Source: Saussurea involucrata (Eukaryota; Streptophyta; Magnoliopsida; Asterales; Asteraceae). Taken from it: a stretch of DNA of 64,000 nucleotides. Shown here piece after piece: positions 34,445-46,275 of this stretch (position 1 is its first letter; every line of letters begins with the position of its first letter). The notes beneath the pieces were generated by a model. It worked only from the letters and a program-made list of their open reading frames with translations, ran no database searches and was not told the DNA's origin. The position numbers and the translations under genes are program-made. The stretch covers positions 150,339,429 through 150,403,428 of the forward strand of contig CM066314.1 in NCBI GenBank assembly GCA_033807775.1, read 5' to 3'.

Positions 34445-36172
34445 TGTAACACCCGGAAAATCCTTGTGAGTAATAATAGTCCTAATATTTCTTTATATTT
34501 TGACTTCTTAAATTATAATTGATTTCCTAAGTAATTTCCGTGATTGTTACTTGTTATTTGAGAACTTCCGATAGAAATTCGTAAGTTGATTCCTTAAGGA
34601 AATTAATGAAAAATAGATGATAAAGTTAAATATTAGATTTTATGGATTAGTTGGATGGGTAATTTGAATACGAGTCCAACGGTACTTTCCGGGGTAAAAA
34701 CGGAGTTCTAACGAAGAAGTTACGGCCAAATTAGTGGAAAATGAGAAGCAAACAAACAGAGGTTGGCGCGGATGGTGGCGCCAATGCACTGGCGCGGGTG
34801 CTGGCGCCGAGCACCTGACGTGTTGAAAGGGGGTTAAAACCCACCTCTTAGTCCTTAGTCATTCCTTTATTCAATTAGAACTCTCAAAACACATAGTTTG
34901 CTCTGCTCTTCAATATTCAGACGATTTCTCCATCTAAACATAAGGTAAATCCAAATCCCTCAATCCTAATCCAATTCAAGTCATTAGTAGATGAATCTTA
35001 ACAATTAAACTTGATTTAGGGCATTACACCTTCATCCTTCTTGTTGGAGTGATTAAGCTCAAGTATTCAAGTTAGGGTTATATCAATTGAAGATTCAAGG
35101 TGAGTAACTTGTATCTAATTGATTGTATTATACTTATCTACCATTCTTTATCTTGATATTGGTATTGTTAATGAGAAATCTTGATTTATAAACTCTTAAT
35201 GGTTAAGAGGGAAACAAGAAGAGTTCAAGTAAGTTATGGTGGATTAATTGTGTTTTATTACTGAGAATGCCATGGTAAATGTTGTATTAAAGGTTTGGGT
35301 TTGATTTTACATCATTGGTATGTGATTATGATGATGGCTTAATATATGTCTTAATGAAGCAAATATGGCTTAATGGTCAAAATGGACCTATTATTGAATT
35401 GTAAACATGGATGTTTATTATTGATATTATATAGAATGTGATTTGATACATATGGATGTATATGAACTACATGGAAGTAGTTTTAATTATGTTAAATGGT
35501 TGGACCATTGTTAAGTGTTAAGTATGCTTTGAATATTATTTGGATTAACATATTTGGTATTCACATAATTGGAGGAGCACCTAGTAGGCATTGGAGGATA
35601 TATTCTTACACACCGTGGGGTAAGTGTAATTGATTCATACCTTCGGATACCGTGGGGTTTTTCCGTTGTGTTATGCCTTGTGACATTACCGTGGGGTACC
35701 GATCAAGGTATATCTTCGATTATGATGTAACTGGGTAGCAATATGGGCCTTCTCCATGGAATCCAATTTGTGAATGTATCGAATTGTTATTCCTACATGC
35801 TATGATTATATTCTTTGTGCTATGTGTAAACCTCACTTAGGCTTTAAAAGCCTAACACTTGTTATGTGTTGTATGTGTTACAGATATTAGTGGTTCCGGA
35901 GACAAGAAGGTTTAGACATGGGTTGTGAGCATGGGATCATTGTTGGAGAGCTAAAGATTAGAAGATTTATAATAGAACTTTCTGACATCTTTTGTAATCT
36001 GATTTCTATAGTAGAGATTAGATAAGCTAGTGGTCCATTAGTAGTTATAATTATCTAAATCTTAGTATTAATGGTTATGTAAAGATAATTATGTATACTT
36101 TTACTTTAGTAATGCATACCACTCTTCCGTTTTATGGAAGTTTTTGTTGACCCCCGTTTTTGGGGTGTTACA
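34445..36172 (+). repeat. 5' LTR of element G
   Basis: TGTAACACCCGG to GGTGTTACA. It has a TGGCGC(C)-repeat cluster (34765-34812), GTGAGT at 35100-35105, the hairpin at 35837-35855, CAG at 35881-35883 and a run of GTGGGGT units (35619-35698). Confidence 0.9.
35837..35855 (+). other. Conserved LTR hairpin, element G 5' LTR
   Basis: TTAGGCTTT-A-AAAGCCTAA: nine perfect base pairs, 317 bp before the LTR end. Repeated at 41536-41554 in the 3' LTR. Its bases differ from the E/D/F/H version on both arms, so pairing is kept by covariation. Confidence 0.75.
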
Positions 36173-39100
36173 AGTTGGTATCAGAGCTTTAGTTTAAGTG
36201 AACTAAGTATGATGAGGAGGTACTTAGACTTAAGTTGAGATGAATTAAGTTATGAATCGTGAGATTGGGTAGAAGTATTAAGACGGGATGGCCTTAGGGT
36301 TGACAGAAATATGTGAAATTAGTACGGTAACGATGGTAATGAGGATTCTCATGTATGATATATTCACAATCTCAATTAGCTAATGTTATTATGAATATAT
36401 TGTTACATAAGCATACTTGTTTCTAAATTGTTCCAGTGACTAATGATCGGTAAAGTACGTTTCGTGTGTCTATATTTATATAACCATTTCTCAGGGTTAT
36501 CTTTTGTTTGATAGCATAATGATGGTAAAAAAAACGCCACCAAGGTCTTTCAATTCTTTGGAGGACAGATCGGTAAATGATTGAGGATTGGTAGGACAAC
36601 CTGGAACTGGCGGGACTCGTGAAAGTCCGCCGAGACAACCTTAAATAAGTGGATTAAAATGTGTGGAAATAGAATGTAAGATGTTTGATCAAGACGGGAA
36701 TAGTATGAAATGATTGAGTAAGTGAGCCTTGGAAGGCATGTATAACAAGTGTTAGAAGGCTGAGAGGGTAACCACTGGCTGGAAATAGAGCGTCAATGAT
36801 AAGTTGCGCGAGTTAAATGATAGACCTTGTTTGAGTGAATAGCCTTCAATTGCAAGTAGAGTTTATGCATGGTGTCCTCGAGTGTGTGTTACATGGGTTT
36901 TCGTGATTTCAAAACAAATGCATAAATAGCAATTTAGTCGATGATGAGTCAGTATGTGGACGTGGGTATTTAGAGAAAAAGGCAATACCATTTATGTCGC
37001 GCAGCGAAATTTTGAGTTTAGCAATTTGCAAAACACTTCATATTTACAAGAAAAGTTAAAAATAAATGAGTGTGAGAACCGACTAGCTTACTTCGTGTCG
37101 GTAATCTCTTTCAACTTTTGTCGTATGAAAAGATTTTCATTAAATATATTACGGTCATAACAACATCGTTTTGGTTGAAAAAAGATTAAGTTTTTTGGAA
37201 AGTAGTATGCAAACGATTCTCGTGATCGTTGTGCAGTACACTGAAGTTATAAGAATTTTGGGGTCATGTGTACCCAAGTTGCTCCAAGTGTTGTTCTTTA
37301 AAATGAGGAAATGTGCGAAATAATATATTTAATACATTGTTATGTATGAAGGCTATGAACGAACTAAGTCGTAAAATATTACTATAAGCTAAGAAAGAAC
37401 TCTGAGAATGGAGAGGTGTTGGATAGATCATGGGAGGATGTTTGTAATTTTGGTAATTGTGTTCAAGAGGAAGGTGAACAATGGGAGAGTTGAAAGTGGA
37501 CTTAGCGTCGGTTGTAAGAAGGTCTATACCCTTGTTTGGTAACTAGAAATACAGTTGGCAAGGGACGGTTATGTCCCGAGGAAGGATTAGTAGTCATCAA
37601 GGTGATGGAATTAGCAAATTGCTATGAGTAGTGTGGTGAGATAGTAAGGAAATACCCTCGACGTTAAATAAGAATTTATGGTGATTTTGTGATATTAGTA
37701 TTGCACGAATAAGTTTGAAATGAAGACGATGAGATGTAAATTTTATTATGTTTTGTTGAAAGGATTAGGTTCAGTCCTTGTTAATGAATAGATTAAAGAA
37801 GTATCGATAGGTCGACTATTGACATTGAAGTCGGCAGTTGTGTAAGAGGTATGAGGACGGTTTGATGATCTTGTATTCTTAGTACCTTTGGGACTAATGA
37901 ACTTTGGCAAAATAATATATATATTGTGGAGTATATAGAGTTGTATATACGTGTACATATAGATACATATATGAATTGACTTCATTGGGAAAGTAGCAAT
38001 GAAGGGGTCGTGAGATTATCATGTCTCGAAGCGTGTGTTGCGTGATGTGGGATTAGATGTATTTTAAATTTCATGAGTTGATATTGATAAATGATCAATA
38101 GACCCTTTGAGCAGATGGCTTGGTTTTGGACTCGGTTGAGTCTTAAGGGTATTCGTCGGTTTAATTGACTTGACATAGGCTTGGGGGTTGGAATTACATG
38201 AATTGTATTATAACTAAAGTTTACATAATGTGAATACATTGATTTTTTTTCTTTTTGAGATCATGTATGAATGTTAAGTTAGAATCGGAAGATTTAAAAG
38301 TTGAAGGATCACCTTGTGGGGGGTGTTAGGATAGTGAAAGACTATTGTTGTAGATGAACATTCTACTTATGATGTAGATGGTTTATATAGAATGAAGAAT
38401 TAGGCATGAACATGGTAAGGGTATGGACTATGTCGATTTGTGATGGAGTGTGCACTGTATATATATTGGTTTGGAGTCACAAAGAATTAGTAAGAAGTGA
38501 GTAAGTTTAAGTTAATTAGAAACTCGTGAGTTGTAGTTCAAACTAAAGTTGGGGAGGAATAAAGTAATGAAATAGATTCGGTTAATTGTGCGGGAGAGCA
38601 TGAAGGTAAATTTGAATTGTGTACGAATGACCATGAGGGATCTGGTCTGCTGTGAGATGTTATGAGTGGAGAATGTACGAACGAGTAGTGGCATTAATTG
38701 TCAAGATAAATGTGTCAACCAGTAATAAGAAGTTATAAAGAGGGAACATTAGATGAAAGTCTTTTCGGGGATTCCAGATGAACAGTACTAGTTGTCAATA
38801 AAGCTGTTGGAATATGTGGTTGTAAGATGGTGTAGTGATTTGGCTAAAATTGGAATAGAATGTCGAGCGGTAGTGTGAGTTTATCCAAAGTGATTTTGGG
38901 TTGTGTGAGTCGTTAAATGAGTTTATGATTTTGAATCATAGGAAGTTTAATAAAGATGAGAAAGTATTATCGGTATGTGGAAAAGTTGGGAGAAAGAGAC
39001 AAATAATGATTGAAGGGTAGTACTTCATGCTAACGTAGGAAGTAATGATAGAAAGGTCGGACCTAAGAATGTAGTTATACTACAGGTTCAATGGAATTAT

Positions 39101-40143
39101 CACCTTTGATATATAATATTTTAGTGCTTGGTTGCAATGTGGTCGCGTAGTACGATATTGATGTGAGGAAGTGGTAGTACTTTATACTGAAGAAACGTGT
39201 GGGTCATAGATGTAGTGATGGGTGCCGTAGATATAGAAGTATTCAAAAGTGGTGAGTATGCTCAATTTAAAGTGAGTATGGATTTTCAAGCAATATACAT
39301 TAATGTTATTTTTAGACCTGGAGATTGAGATGTGGATGATGACGGTATGGAAGACCAAGCAATATTCGGATAAAGGTTTAATGATAAACGGTTACTTTAA
39401 GGAGGCTTACAAATCTAAGTTGGGGAGCGGATAATGAGGAAAGAAGTAAAGTTCAGGAAATATGAAAGACGAATCCTTGTTCCTTCTAGATTTTTATTTG
39501 TGAATGGAACTCATGTGTGGGTTTGGTTAGAGTGCAAAGGTTGGTGATAATTAGGTGTCAACTTTTGGGTTTAAGGCCAAACACCTTTAGTGTAATCGGG
39601 GAATTGTAGCCGATTTTAAAAAGAATGATGGTGATGGTAGTAGTAACCTTAAGATACTCATTTGTGATGAGTGGTTTTAGTGAACTAATCTTTGTGTATG
39701 GTTAATGAACCTGTCCGTTTGATGATTAATTATTGAGATGGATTTTGGAGTCTATTAGAGCTCTTTGGATGTGTATGGCCGTTAACGATAGGGACAATTG
39801 AAATTAGAGATTCGGTTGGTCTCAGTATTAATTGAGCCTTAAATAGATTTAGAGTTTGAAACTGAAATCAAGATGTATAGAACATTTTAAGGTTGGGAGA
39901 CGACTGAAGTTCTATGGTTGGGAGTTTCTCTATGGTTGGAACGTTTATCCGTACATAAGTACAAAGTATGTGTAGGGACTTTGTTAATAAACAATTGTTC
40001 GAGAAATTGTCTTTATAGACCGTGTGGATGGAATTTAGATTCCCGTTAAGAATTGTTGAATTTTGGTCGACAGTGAGTCGGTTGACTTTGGGTTTTAAAG
40101 AATATAGATTTCGAGGACGAAATCGTTTTAAGGTTGGAAGAAT
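36173..40143 (+). other. Non-coding interior of element G
   Basis: The primer site TGGTATCAGAGC (36176-36187) is followed by a leader and a 20-codon ORF (36522-36584, MVKKTPPRSF..., then TGA) that may be all that is left of gag. The rest has no frame above about 85 codons. From about 36650 to 39060 it aligns with 58920-61200 of element D with many indels and substitutions, including AGTTGCGCGAGT, GGGGTCATGTGTACCCAA and ATGTTATGAGTGGAGAATGTACG. It ends with a weakened purine tract (40124-40141). The origin of the sequence is unknown to me. Confidence 0.7.
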
Positions 40144-41872
40144 TGTAACACCCGGAAAATACTTGTGAGTAATAATAGTCCTAATATTTCTTTATATTTT
40201 GACTTCTTAAATTATAATTGATTTCCTAAGTAATTTCCGTGATTGTTACTTGTTATTTGAGAACTTTCGATAGAAATTCGTAAGTTGATTCCTTAAGGAA
40301 ATTAATGAAAAATAGATGATAAAGTTAAATATTAGATTTTATGGATTAGTTGGATGGGTAATTTGAATACGAGTCCAACGGTACTTTCCGGGGTAAAAAT
40401 GGAGTTCTAACGAAGAAGTTACGGCCAAATTAGTGGAAAATGAGAAGCAAACAAACAGAGGTTGGCGCGGATGGTGGCGCCGATGCACTGGCGCGGGCGC
40501 TGGCGCCGAGCACCTGACGTGTTGAAAGGGGGTTAAAACCCACCTCTTAGTCCTTAGTCATTCCTTTATTCAATTAGAACTCTCAAAACACATAGTTTGC
40601 TCTGCTCTTCAATATTCAGACGATTTCTCCATCTAAACATAAGGTAAATCCAAATCCCTCAATCCTAATCTAATTCAAGTCATTAGTAGATGAATCTTAA
40701 CAATTAAACTTGATTTAGGGCATTACACCTTCATCCTTCTTGTTGGAGTGATTAAGCTCAAGTATTCAAGTTAGGGTTATATCAATTGAAGATTCAAGGT
40801 GAGTAACTTGTATCTAATTGATTGTATTATACTTATCTACCATTCTTTATCTTGATTTTGGTATTGTTAATGAGAAATCTTGATTTATAAGCTCTTAATG
40901 GTTAAGAGGGAAACAAGAAGAGTTCAAGTAAGTTATGGTGGATTAATTGTGTTTTATTACTGAGAATGCCATGGTAAATGTTGTATTAAAGGTTTGGGTT
41001 TGATTTTACATCATTGGTATGTGATTATGATGATGGCTTAATATATGTCTTAATGAAGCAAATATGGCTTAATGGTCAAAATGGACCTATTATTGAATTG
41101 TAAACATGGATGTTTATTATTGATATTATATAGAATGTGATTTGATACATATGGATGTATATGAACTACATGGAAGTAGTTTTAATTATGTTAAATGGTT
41201 GGACCATTGTTAAGTGTTAAGTATGCTTTGAATATTATTTGGATTAACATATTTGGTATTCACATAATTAGAGGAGCACCTAGTAGGCATTGGAGGATAT
41301 ATTCTTACACACCGTGGGGTAAGTGTAATTGATTCATACCTTCGGATACCGTGGGGTTTTTCCGTTGTGTTATGCCTTGTGACATTACCGTGGGGTACCG
41401 ATCAAGGTATATCTTCGATTATGATGTAACTGGGTAGCAATATGGGCCTTCTCCATGGAATCCAATTTGTGAATGTATCGAATTGTTATTCCTACATGCT
41501 ATGATTATATTCTTTGTGCTATGTGTAAACCTCACTTAGGCTTTAAAAGCCTAACACTTGTTATGTGTTGTATGTGTTACAGATATTAGTGGTGTCGGAG
41601 ACAAGAAGGTTTAGACATGGGTTGTGAGCATGGGATCATTGTTGGAGAGCTAAAGATTAGAAGATTTATAATAGAACTTTCCGACATCTTTTGTAATCTG
41701 ATTTCTATAGTAGAGATTAGATAAGCTAGTGGTCCATTAGTAGTTATAATTATCTAAATCTTAGTATTAATGGTTATGTAAAGATAATTATGTATACTTT
41801 TACTTTAGTAATGCGTACCACTCTTCCGTTTTATGGAAGTTTTTGTTGACCCCCGTTTTTTGGGGTGTTACA
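40144..41872 (+). repeat. 3' LTR of element G
   Basis: TGTAACACCCGG to GGTGTTACA, nearly identical to 34445-36172. Hairpin at 41536-41554. Confidence 0.9.
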
Positions 41873-42855
41873 GATAGTGTTTTCTGGATTGAGATGTACG
41901 GACAGTGTTTTCGGGTAAAATCCGAAAAATGGGTTTCTGGGCAGTGGGTTCAGATAGTTGATGTACGAAAAGGGGATCTGGATGTTGGGAATCCGGATGA
42001 GGAGAAGATGTCCTAAACTACTAGTTAGGTATTTGGGGAAGGTTCAGTCGAGTGACTTGTCACTCTCGTTTCCATTCAAATCGTAGGTGTTCGATTTAAG
42101 AAGCCGAGACTAAAGTAAGAAGGTTTAAGCAAGGACAACAGGTGAGTCTTTCTAACTAGAAATTAGTAAATTGATATTCTATTTTAATCGCATGAGATGA
42201 TATATAACTGCATGTTTTATCTTTTATATGAAACTGCATGTTTTGCTATAATTGAGGAAGTTGAGATAATATGTATGCATACATTTAGAAGTGGATATAT
42301 TATGGCTAAGTCGGGGGGGTGTCCCGCCAGTTCTCATACCGGGGGGTGTGTCCCGTTTATGCCATGGAGGGTGTGTTCCAATTAAGGCAGTGTGAGACTG
42401 ACACGTGATCACATGTGTGCGTGACTTCAGTGTGCCATTTATGTGTGTAGCTCTTGCGTTCGAAAGTTTAAATGTTTTAAAGTTGATAATTGTTTATAAA
42501 TGCTTATAAACTGTTTAAAATGTTTTATGTGGCTCGGATGTGCATTTCTAGAGGGAACTCACTAGACCTCATGGTCTAACCCTCGTTTTTCAAAAACTAA
42601 ATCATTTTCAGGTAAACGCTTAGTAGACGGCTCTAGTAAGGGCAAGGAGAAGGCGTGAGCGTGAAGTGTGGGACTAGAAGGAAGTCATTAGACTTAGTAT
42701 GCCAAACTTAGTACTTTAGAAATCTCAGTTGTGTAACAGGTTGCTTCCGCAAATCTTGTTATGTCTTCGTATGTTTTGATAGCATTTTGGAGCCGTTTCG
42801 GCGAGTTGTTTAATCCTGGTTGTTTCAACTTTATTTTTTGAGTTGGGTTGTTACA
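41873..42855 (+). repeat. Solo LTR F, right part
   Basis: Continues F after G, beginning with the duplicated GATAG. It has further TCCGGA-like words, the GTGAGT site at 42142-42147, GGTGTGTCCCG repeats (42317-42375), the hairpin TAGACC-TCAT-GGTCTA at 42563-42578, the acceptor-like TTTTCAG ending at 42611, and the end TTGTTACA at 42855. No primer site follows, hence a solo LTR. Confidence 0.7.
42563..42578 (+). other. Conserved LTR hairpin, LTR F
   Basis: TAGACC-TCAT-GGTCTA, 277 bp before the LTR end. Confidence 0.7.
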
Positions 42856-43210
42856 TATTTGTTTCAAAATATGTATGTTTCACATGTATTTGTTTTACAA
42901 TGTATATGCTTCACATGTATTTGTTTCATAATATGGACATTTTAGCTTGTTTATTAAACAAAAGTTATATATAAAAAAGTTTCACATTGTGAATCAAATA
43001 CATATAAAGCAAATACATTGTGAAACAAATATTTATTTATCAATACATTACATGCTAGCCTTAATGGAAAAAAATCATACAAAAATAATATCTTAGGATA
43101 AAAATTATCACAATTATTAGTTTGACACTATGTAAAGTTCAATTTAATTATATTCATATAAATATATATGGAATTGGAATTAGATTTGGAATTGGAATTG
43201 ATACAAAGAA
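42856..43210. other. AT-rich intergenic DNA
   Basis: No gene seen. An imperfect CACATGTATTTGTTT-type unit repeats around 42860-42950. Confidence 0.5.
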
Positions 43211-43708
43211 TGGGTTAGAGCTTCCGCAACAAGGATTTCATAACAATTTCATTTGGATTGCAAATGTGACACGTAGGATTGATAAATTAGAAATTGTAGT
43301 GGTTGTGAGTATGATTGCAAAATTAGAAATTGGTTTTGGTAATTTGCAAATGTCAAATCAGTACATTTTGCTGATATGAAATTGTAGGGAATAATTTCTA
43401 AATTAGAAATTGCTTTATGTCAAATCATGTTTTGTAGAGAGTATTTAATTGTAGTTTTGTAGAAAGTACTTAATTATAGTTATTTAATTAATAAAATATA
43501 TCATATTAAATTATAGTAAAGAGTATTTAATTGTAGTTTTGTTGTTATTTGATTAAAATATAGTTTTTTATAATGAGGTGTCACATTTGCAATTGGATGA
43601 AATTTCATTGTTGTGGGGAATAATTTCAAGATAATTGCAAAGCTGATGTGGCGCTGATGTAGACCATTTACAATTGGGATAAAATTCCATTGTTGTGGAT
43701 GCTCTTAC
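43211..43708. mobile_element. MITE-like inverted-repeat element, AGAGCATCCACAA type
   Basis: The left end, GTTAGAGCTTCCGCAACAA, is an imperfect inverted copy of the right end, TTGTTGTGGATGCTCTTAC. Further matched blocks around TTGCAAATGTGACAC lie on both sides. About 0.5 kb with no coding sequence. This terminal word is common in plant DNA-transposon MITEs; the superfamily is uncertain. Confidence 0.45.
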
Positions 43709-43912
43709 GCCGATACATATTTATCTAGGTGTTATCTAGACAAGCATATGTGAAAAGGCCACCACATATAATGAATGGATGCTCTCTTCTGTCCTCATCA
43801 TTGTCTTTCAAATGCTCACCACTATCCTGCATGAAAGCCTGTTTATATACACCATATTAGGTGTACATACACATAAAGCAACCATCAATTTTAATATAGA
43901 TATATATATAGA

Positions 43913-44195
43913 GGTGGGTTCAAACGAGAACGCTAACTATTTACAAGAACACGAGAACGGTCGTCCATGTACAAAATCACATGTGATTCACGTACAAAAT
44001 CACATGTGATTTTACACTACCTGGAAATCTGGACGTGAATCACATTGATTTTGTACAAAATCCAGGTAGTGTAAAATCACATGTGATTTTGTACGTGAAT
44101 CACATGTGATTTTGTACATGGACGGCCGTTCTCGTGTTCTCGTAAATAGTTAGCGTTCTCGTGTTCTCATAAATAGTTAGCGTTCTCGTTTGAAC

Positions 44196-44199
<4 letters not shown>
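43913..44199. mobile_element. Foldback element with long near-perfect inverted arms
   Basis: Arms of about 110-130 bp: GGTTCAAACGAGAACGCTAAC at the left is inverted at 44170-44195. The core is built from AATCACATGTGATT palindromes between ACACTACCTGG and CCAGGTAGTGT. The right arm has an extra 33-bp duplication (AATAGTTAGCGTTCTC). It is flanked by TA and CT tracts. No coding sequence; non-autonomous. Confidence 0.6.

Positions 44200-44250
<51 letters not shown>
44200..44250. repeat. (CT)n-(TA)n microsatellite
   Basis: CT run to about 44218, then TA repeats to 44250, between two foldback elements. Confidence 0.9.
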
Positions 44251-44254
<4 letters not shown>

Positions 44255-44468
44255 TGGGTTCACGTGAGACCAACCTGTTTTCGTGAGACCACAAAATTAA
44301 CACTAAACCTTCACAGTGATTCATTATGAAGGTAAGAAAAACAACGAACATTCACAGCAAAAACACTGTGAAGGTTTACCATCACGGTACCTTCACAGTC
44401 TTTTGCTGTGAAGGTTTAGTGTTAATTTTTTGGTCTCATGAAAATAAGCTGGTCTCACATGATCTCAA

Positions 44469-44472
<4 letters not shown>
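44251..44472. mobile_element. MITE with GGGTTCACGTGAGACC ends, copy 1
   Basis: About 222 bp of imperfect inverted repeat. The left arm, GTTCACGTGAGACC...AATTAACACTAAACCTTCACAG, is mirrored on the right, ending CATGATCTCAAGTC. No ORF. It is a second copy of 45122-45342 and is inserted in a TA tract. Confidence 0.65.

Positions 44473-44541
<69 letters not shown>
44473..44541. repeat. (TA)n microsatellite
   Basis: About 69 bp of pure TA repeat. The Ile-Tyr frames it generates are not genes. Confidence 0.95.
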
Positions 44542-44546
<5 letters not shown>

Positions 44547-45121
44547 GTTTGTTGCAAACATATTTTTGGTTATAAATCGGGTGGGGGAAGGGTGGGTCAG
44601 CGATAAAGGAGGGTGCAACATGTATTCCCAATTTTATCATTTACCATGAATAATGATCGTTAATTTTTTCACAACATTCATGATGATAAATGTTACATGA
44701 TTTATGATGAATATCTCATGAATGTTTAGGACACGTTGTGTCCTCTCATTTATCCGCCGGTTCATAACGAAACTTAAATTTAATTGCAATTAAACCCACC
44801 CTTATATATAATCATTTTTTTTTAATAATTATAGTTAGATTGAATAAAAGATAATTAGAGTTTAATGGAAGATATTCTTTGAGTTCCTTCTTTTCTTACT
44901 TTCATTTATTTGATTAAGGTTAATTTGTTTGGTCAGATAAAAATAAAGTTATTAAAACCTGAATAATGGAAGAATAAAATAAGTAATGTAATAAAAAGGG
45001 GTCATTATATTTCATTATCAGGTTTTGCTACATAAAAATAATTAATTTTTTCACATAAACATTTTACCTTATGTCTCATAAAAACTTCATACAGAATTAT
45101 AAAATTCTAAATACAAGAGTA
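44542..45121. other. AT-rich intergenic DNA
   Basis: No gene, repeat family or RNA gene recognised. Confidence 0.5.
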
Positions 45122-45342
45122 GGGTTGGGTTCACGTGAGACCAACCTGTTTTCGTGAGATCGTGAGACCAAGAAATTAACACTAAACATTCACAGTGATT
45201 TGTTGTGAATGTAAGAAAAACTGCAAACCTTCACAGCAAATACACTGTAAAGGTTTACCATCACAGTACCTTCACAGTCTTTTGCTGTGAAGATTTAATG
45301 TTAATTTTTTGATCTCACGGTTTCACATGATCTCAAGTCTAC
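45122..45342. mobile_element. MITE with GGGTTCACGTGAGACC ends, copy 2
   Basis: Same structure and ends as 44251-44472. It has a small GATCGTGAGACC duplication in the left arm. Confidence 0.65.
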
Positions 45343-45417
45343 CAGAATAAACAATAAAACTTAATGAAATGTGAAATAAGTTTACAAAAGCAAAAATACA
45401 CTTTCTAGTAAAAAAAA

Positions 45418-45760
45418 GGGAAATTAATTAAAATGCCACAAGTTTGAAAGGGACTTACCAAAATACCCCAAAAAATTATTTTCTTATCAAAATGTCATTT
45501 TTCCCCGCGATAAGAGCCCGCGATCGCGGGCAGGGACCAATTGTGAAATTTTTTGCAAGATATATTTACACTTTCAGTCCCTGGCCCCCGCGATGGCTCT
45601 ATCGAGGCCCGCGATGGCCCGCGGTGGGGACTGAAAGTGTAAATAATCTTGCAAAATTTTTCACTTTCAGTCCCTGCCCGCTATAGAGGGCTCTCACCGT
45701 GGAAATTTATGGCATTTTGGTAAACTTTTCAAACTTAGGGTATTTTAATTAATTTCCCCC
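45418..45760. mobile_element. Foldback MITE with AT-rich ends and a GC-rich core
   Basis: The ends GGGAAATTAATTAAAATGCC and its mirror (45712-45759) form roughly 50-bp imperfect inverted repeats. The interior has TTTCAGTCCCTG blocks in both orientations and a perfect 16-bp palindrome, GCCCGCGATCGCGGGC (45516-45531). Confidence 0.6.
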
Positions 45761-46041
45761 AAAAAAAAAGGTAATTTAGTTAAAATTTTAATATTTTTAA
45801 AGGTTTTGTACTCTTAATATAACAAAAATATAAATTAAGAATATTTCATTTAATCCCATTGTAGAATTAAAAAAAATGTGGACAACAAAATGAAAATCAA
45901 CCCGATGGAATGATTCATTTCAGGTTTTTTGATTCATTAAACTTTCGGTCCAAATACTACTTTAGAGTTTCGTATCAACTAGTTTTTTCATATTCAGATT
46001 GTTCAAAATCCAAGGCTTCTTTTTCATAATAAAATCCTAAC
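45761..46041. other. AT-rich intergenic DNA
   Basis: Nothing recognised. Confidence 0.5.
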
Positions 46042-46057
46042 GATCTTAGTTTCCTTT

Positions 46058-46245
46058 TTTTGGATAAGGTTCATCTAGGCTTTGCCTAAACTACATTCTT
46101 GGCAATTTGAAAACAAACAAACAAAGCAGCCGTCTGAGACTAAGTCTGGCCACAGAATGCTGACGCCTGGACTCGAACCCGGGGTGGATGTGATATTTCA
46201 CCACATCCCCCAAGTCCTTGCCAACACGCCACCACCCTTGTGGTT
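46058..46245 (-). mobile_element. SINE with pol III boxes and 16-bp target duplication
   Basis: On the minus strand, A-box-like TGGCGTGTTGG (46231-46221) and a perfect B box GGTTCGAGTCC (46179-46169) lie about 50 nt apart. The element ends in a short A run. Both sides carry GATCTTAGTTTCCTTT (46042-46057 and 46246-46261), a target duplication as made by LINE-type insertion. About 188 bp, tRNA-derived head, no coding capacity. It is not a tRNA gene, because no cloverleaf closes around the B box. Confidence 0.8.
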
Positions 46246-46275
46246 GATCTTAGTTTCCTTTCATCCTCATATTTG

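Larger units (their letters stand above)
34445..41872 (+). mobile_element. Non-coding LTR retrotransposon G (LARD-like)
   Basis: 7,428 bp with 1,728- and 1,729-bp LTRs, a tRNA-iMet primer site (36176-36187), a 4-kb interior without meaningful ORFs and perfect GATAG duplications. The LTRs differ at roughly a dozen positions by eye (under 1 percent), so it moved recently although it encodes no protein. It must have used proteins of another element. Its interior aligns with that of element D. Confidence 0.9.

Noticed and set aside
36423..38694. Short minus-strand ORFs in the interior of G as a hidden gene
   Set aside because: They are 60-85 codons, low complexity, and not conserved in the aligned part of D.
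44326..44640. Open frames made of Ile-Tyr repeats
   Set aside because: They are translations of the (TA)n tract.
46160..46245. tRNA gene
   Set aside because: Only internal promoter boxes match; there is no cloverleaf, and the target duplication and A tail identify a SINE.
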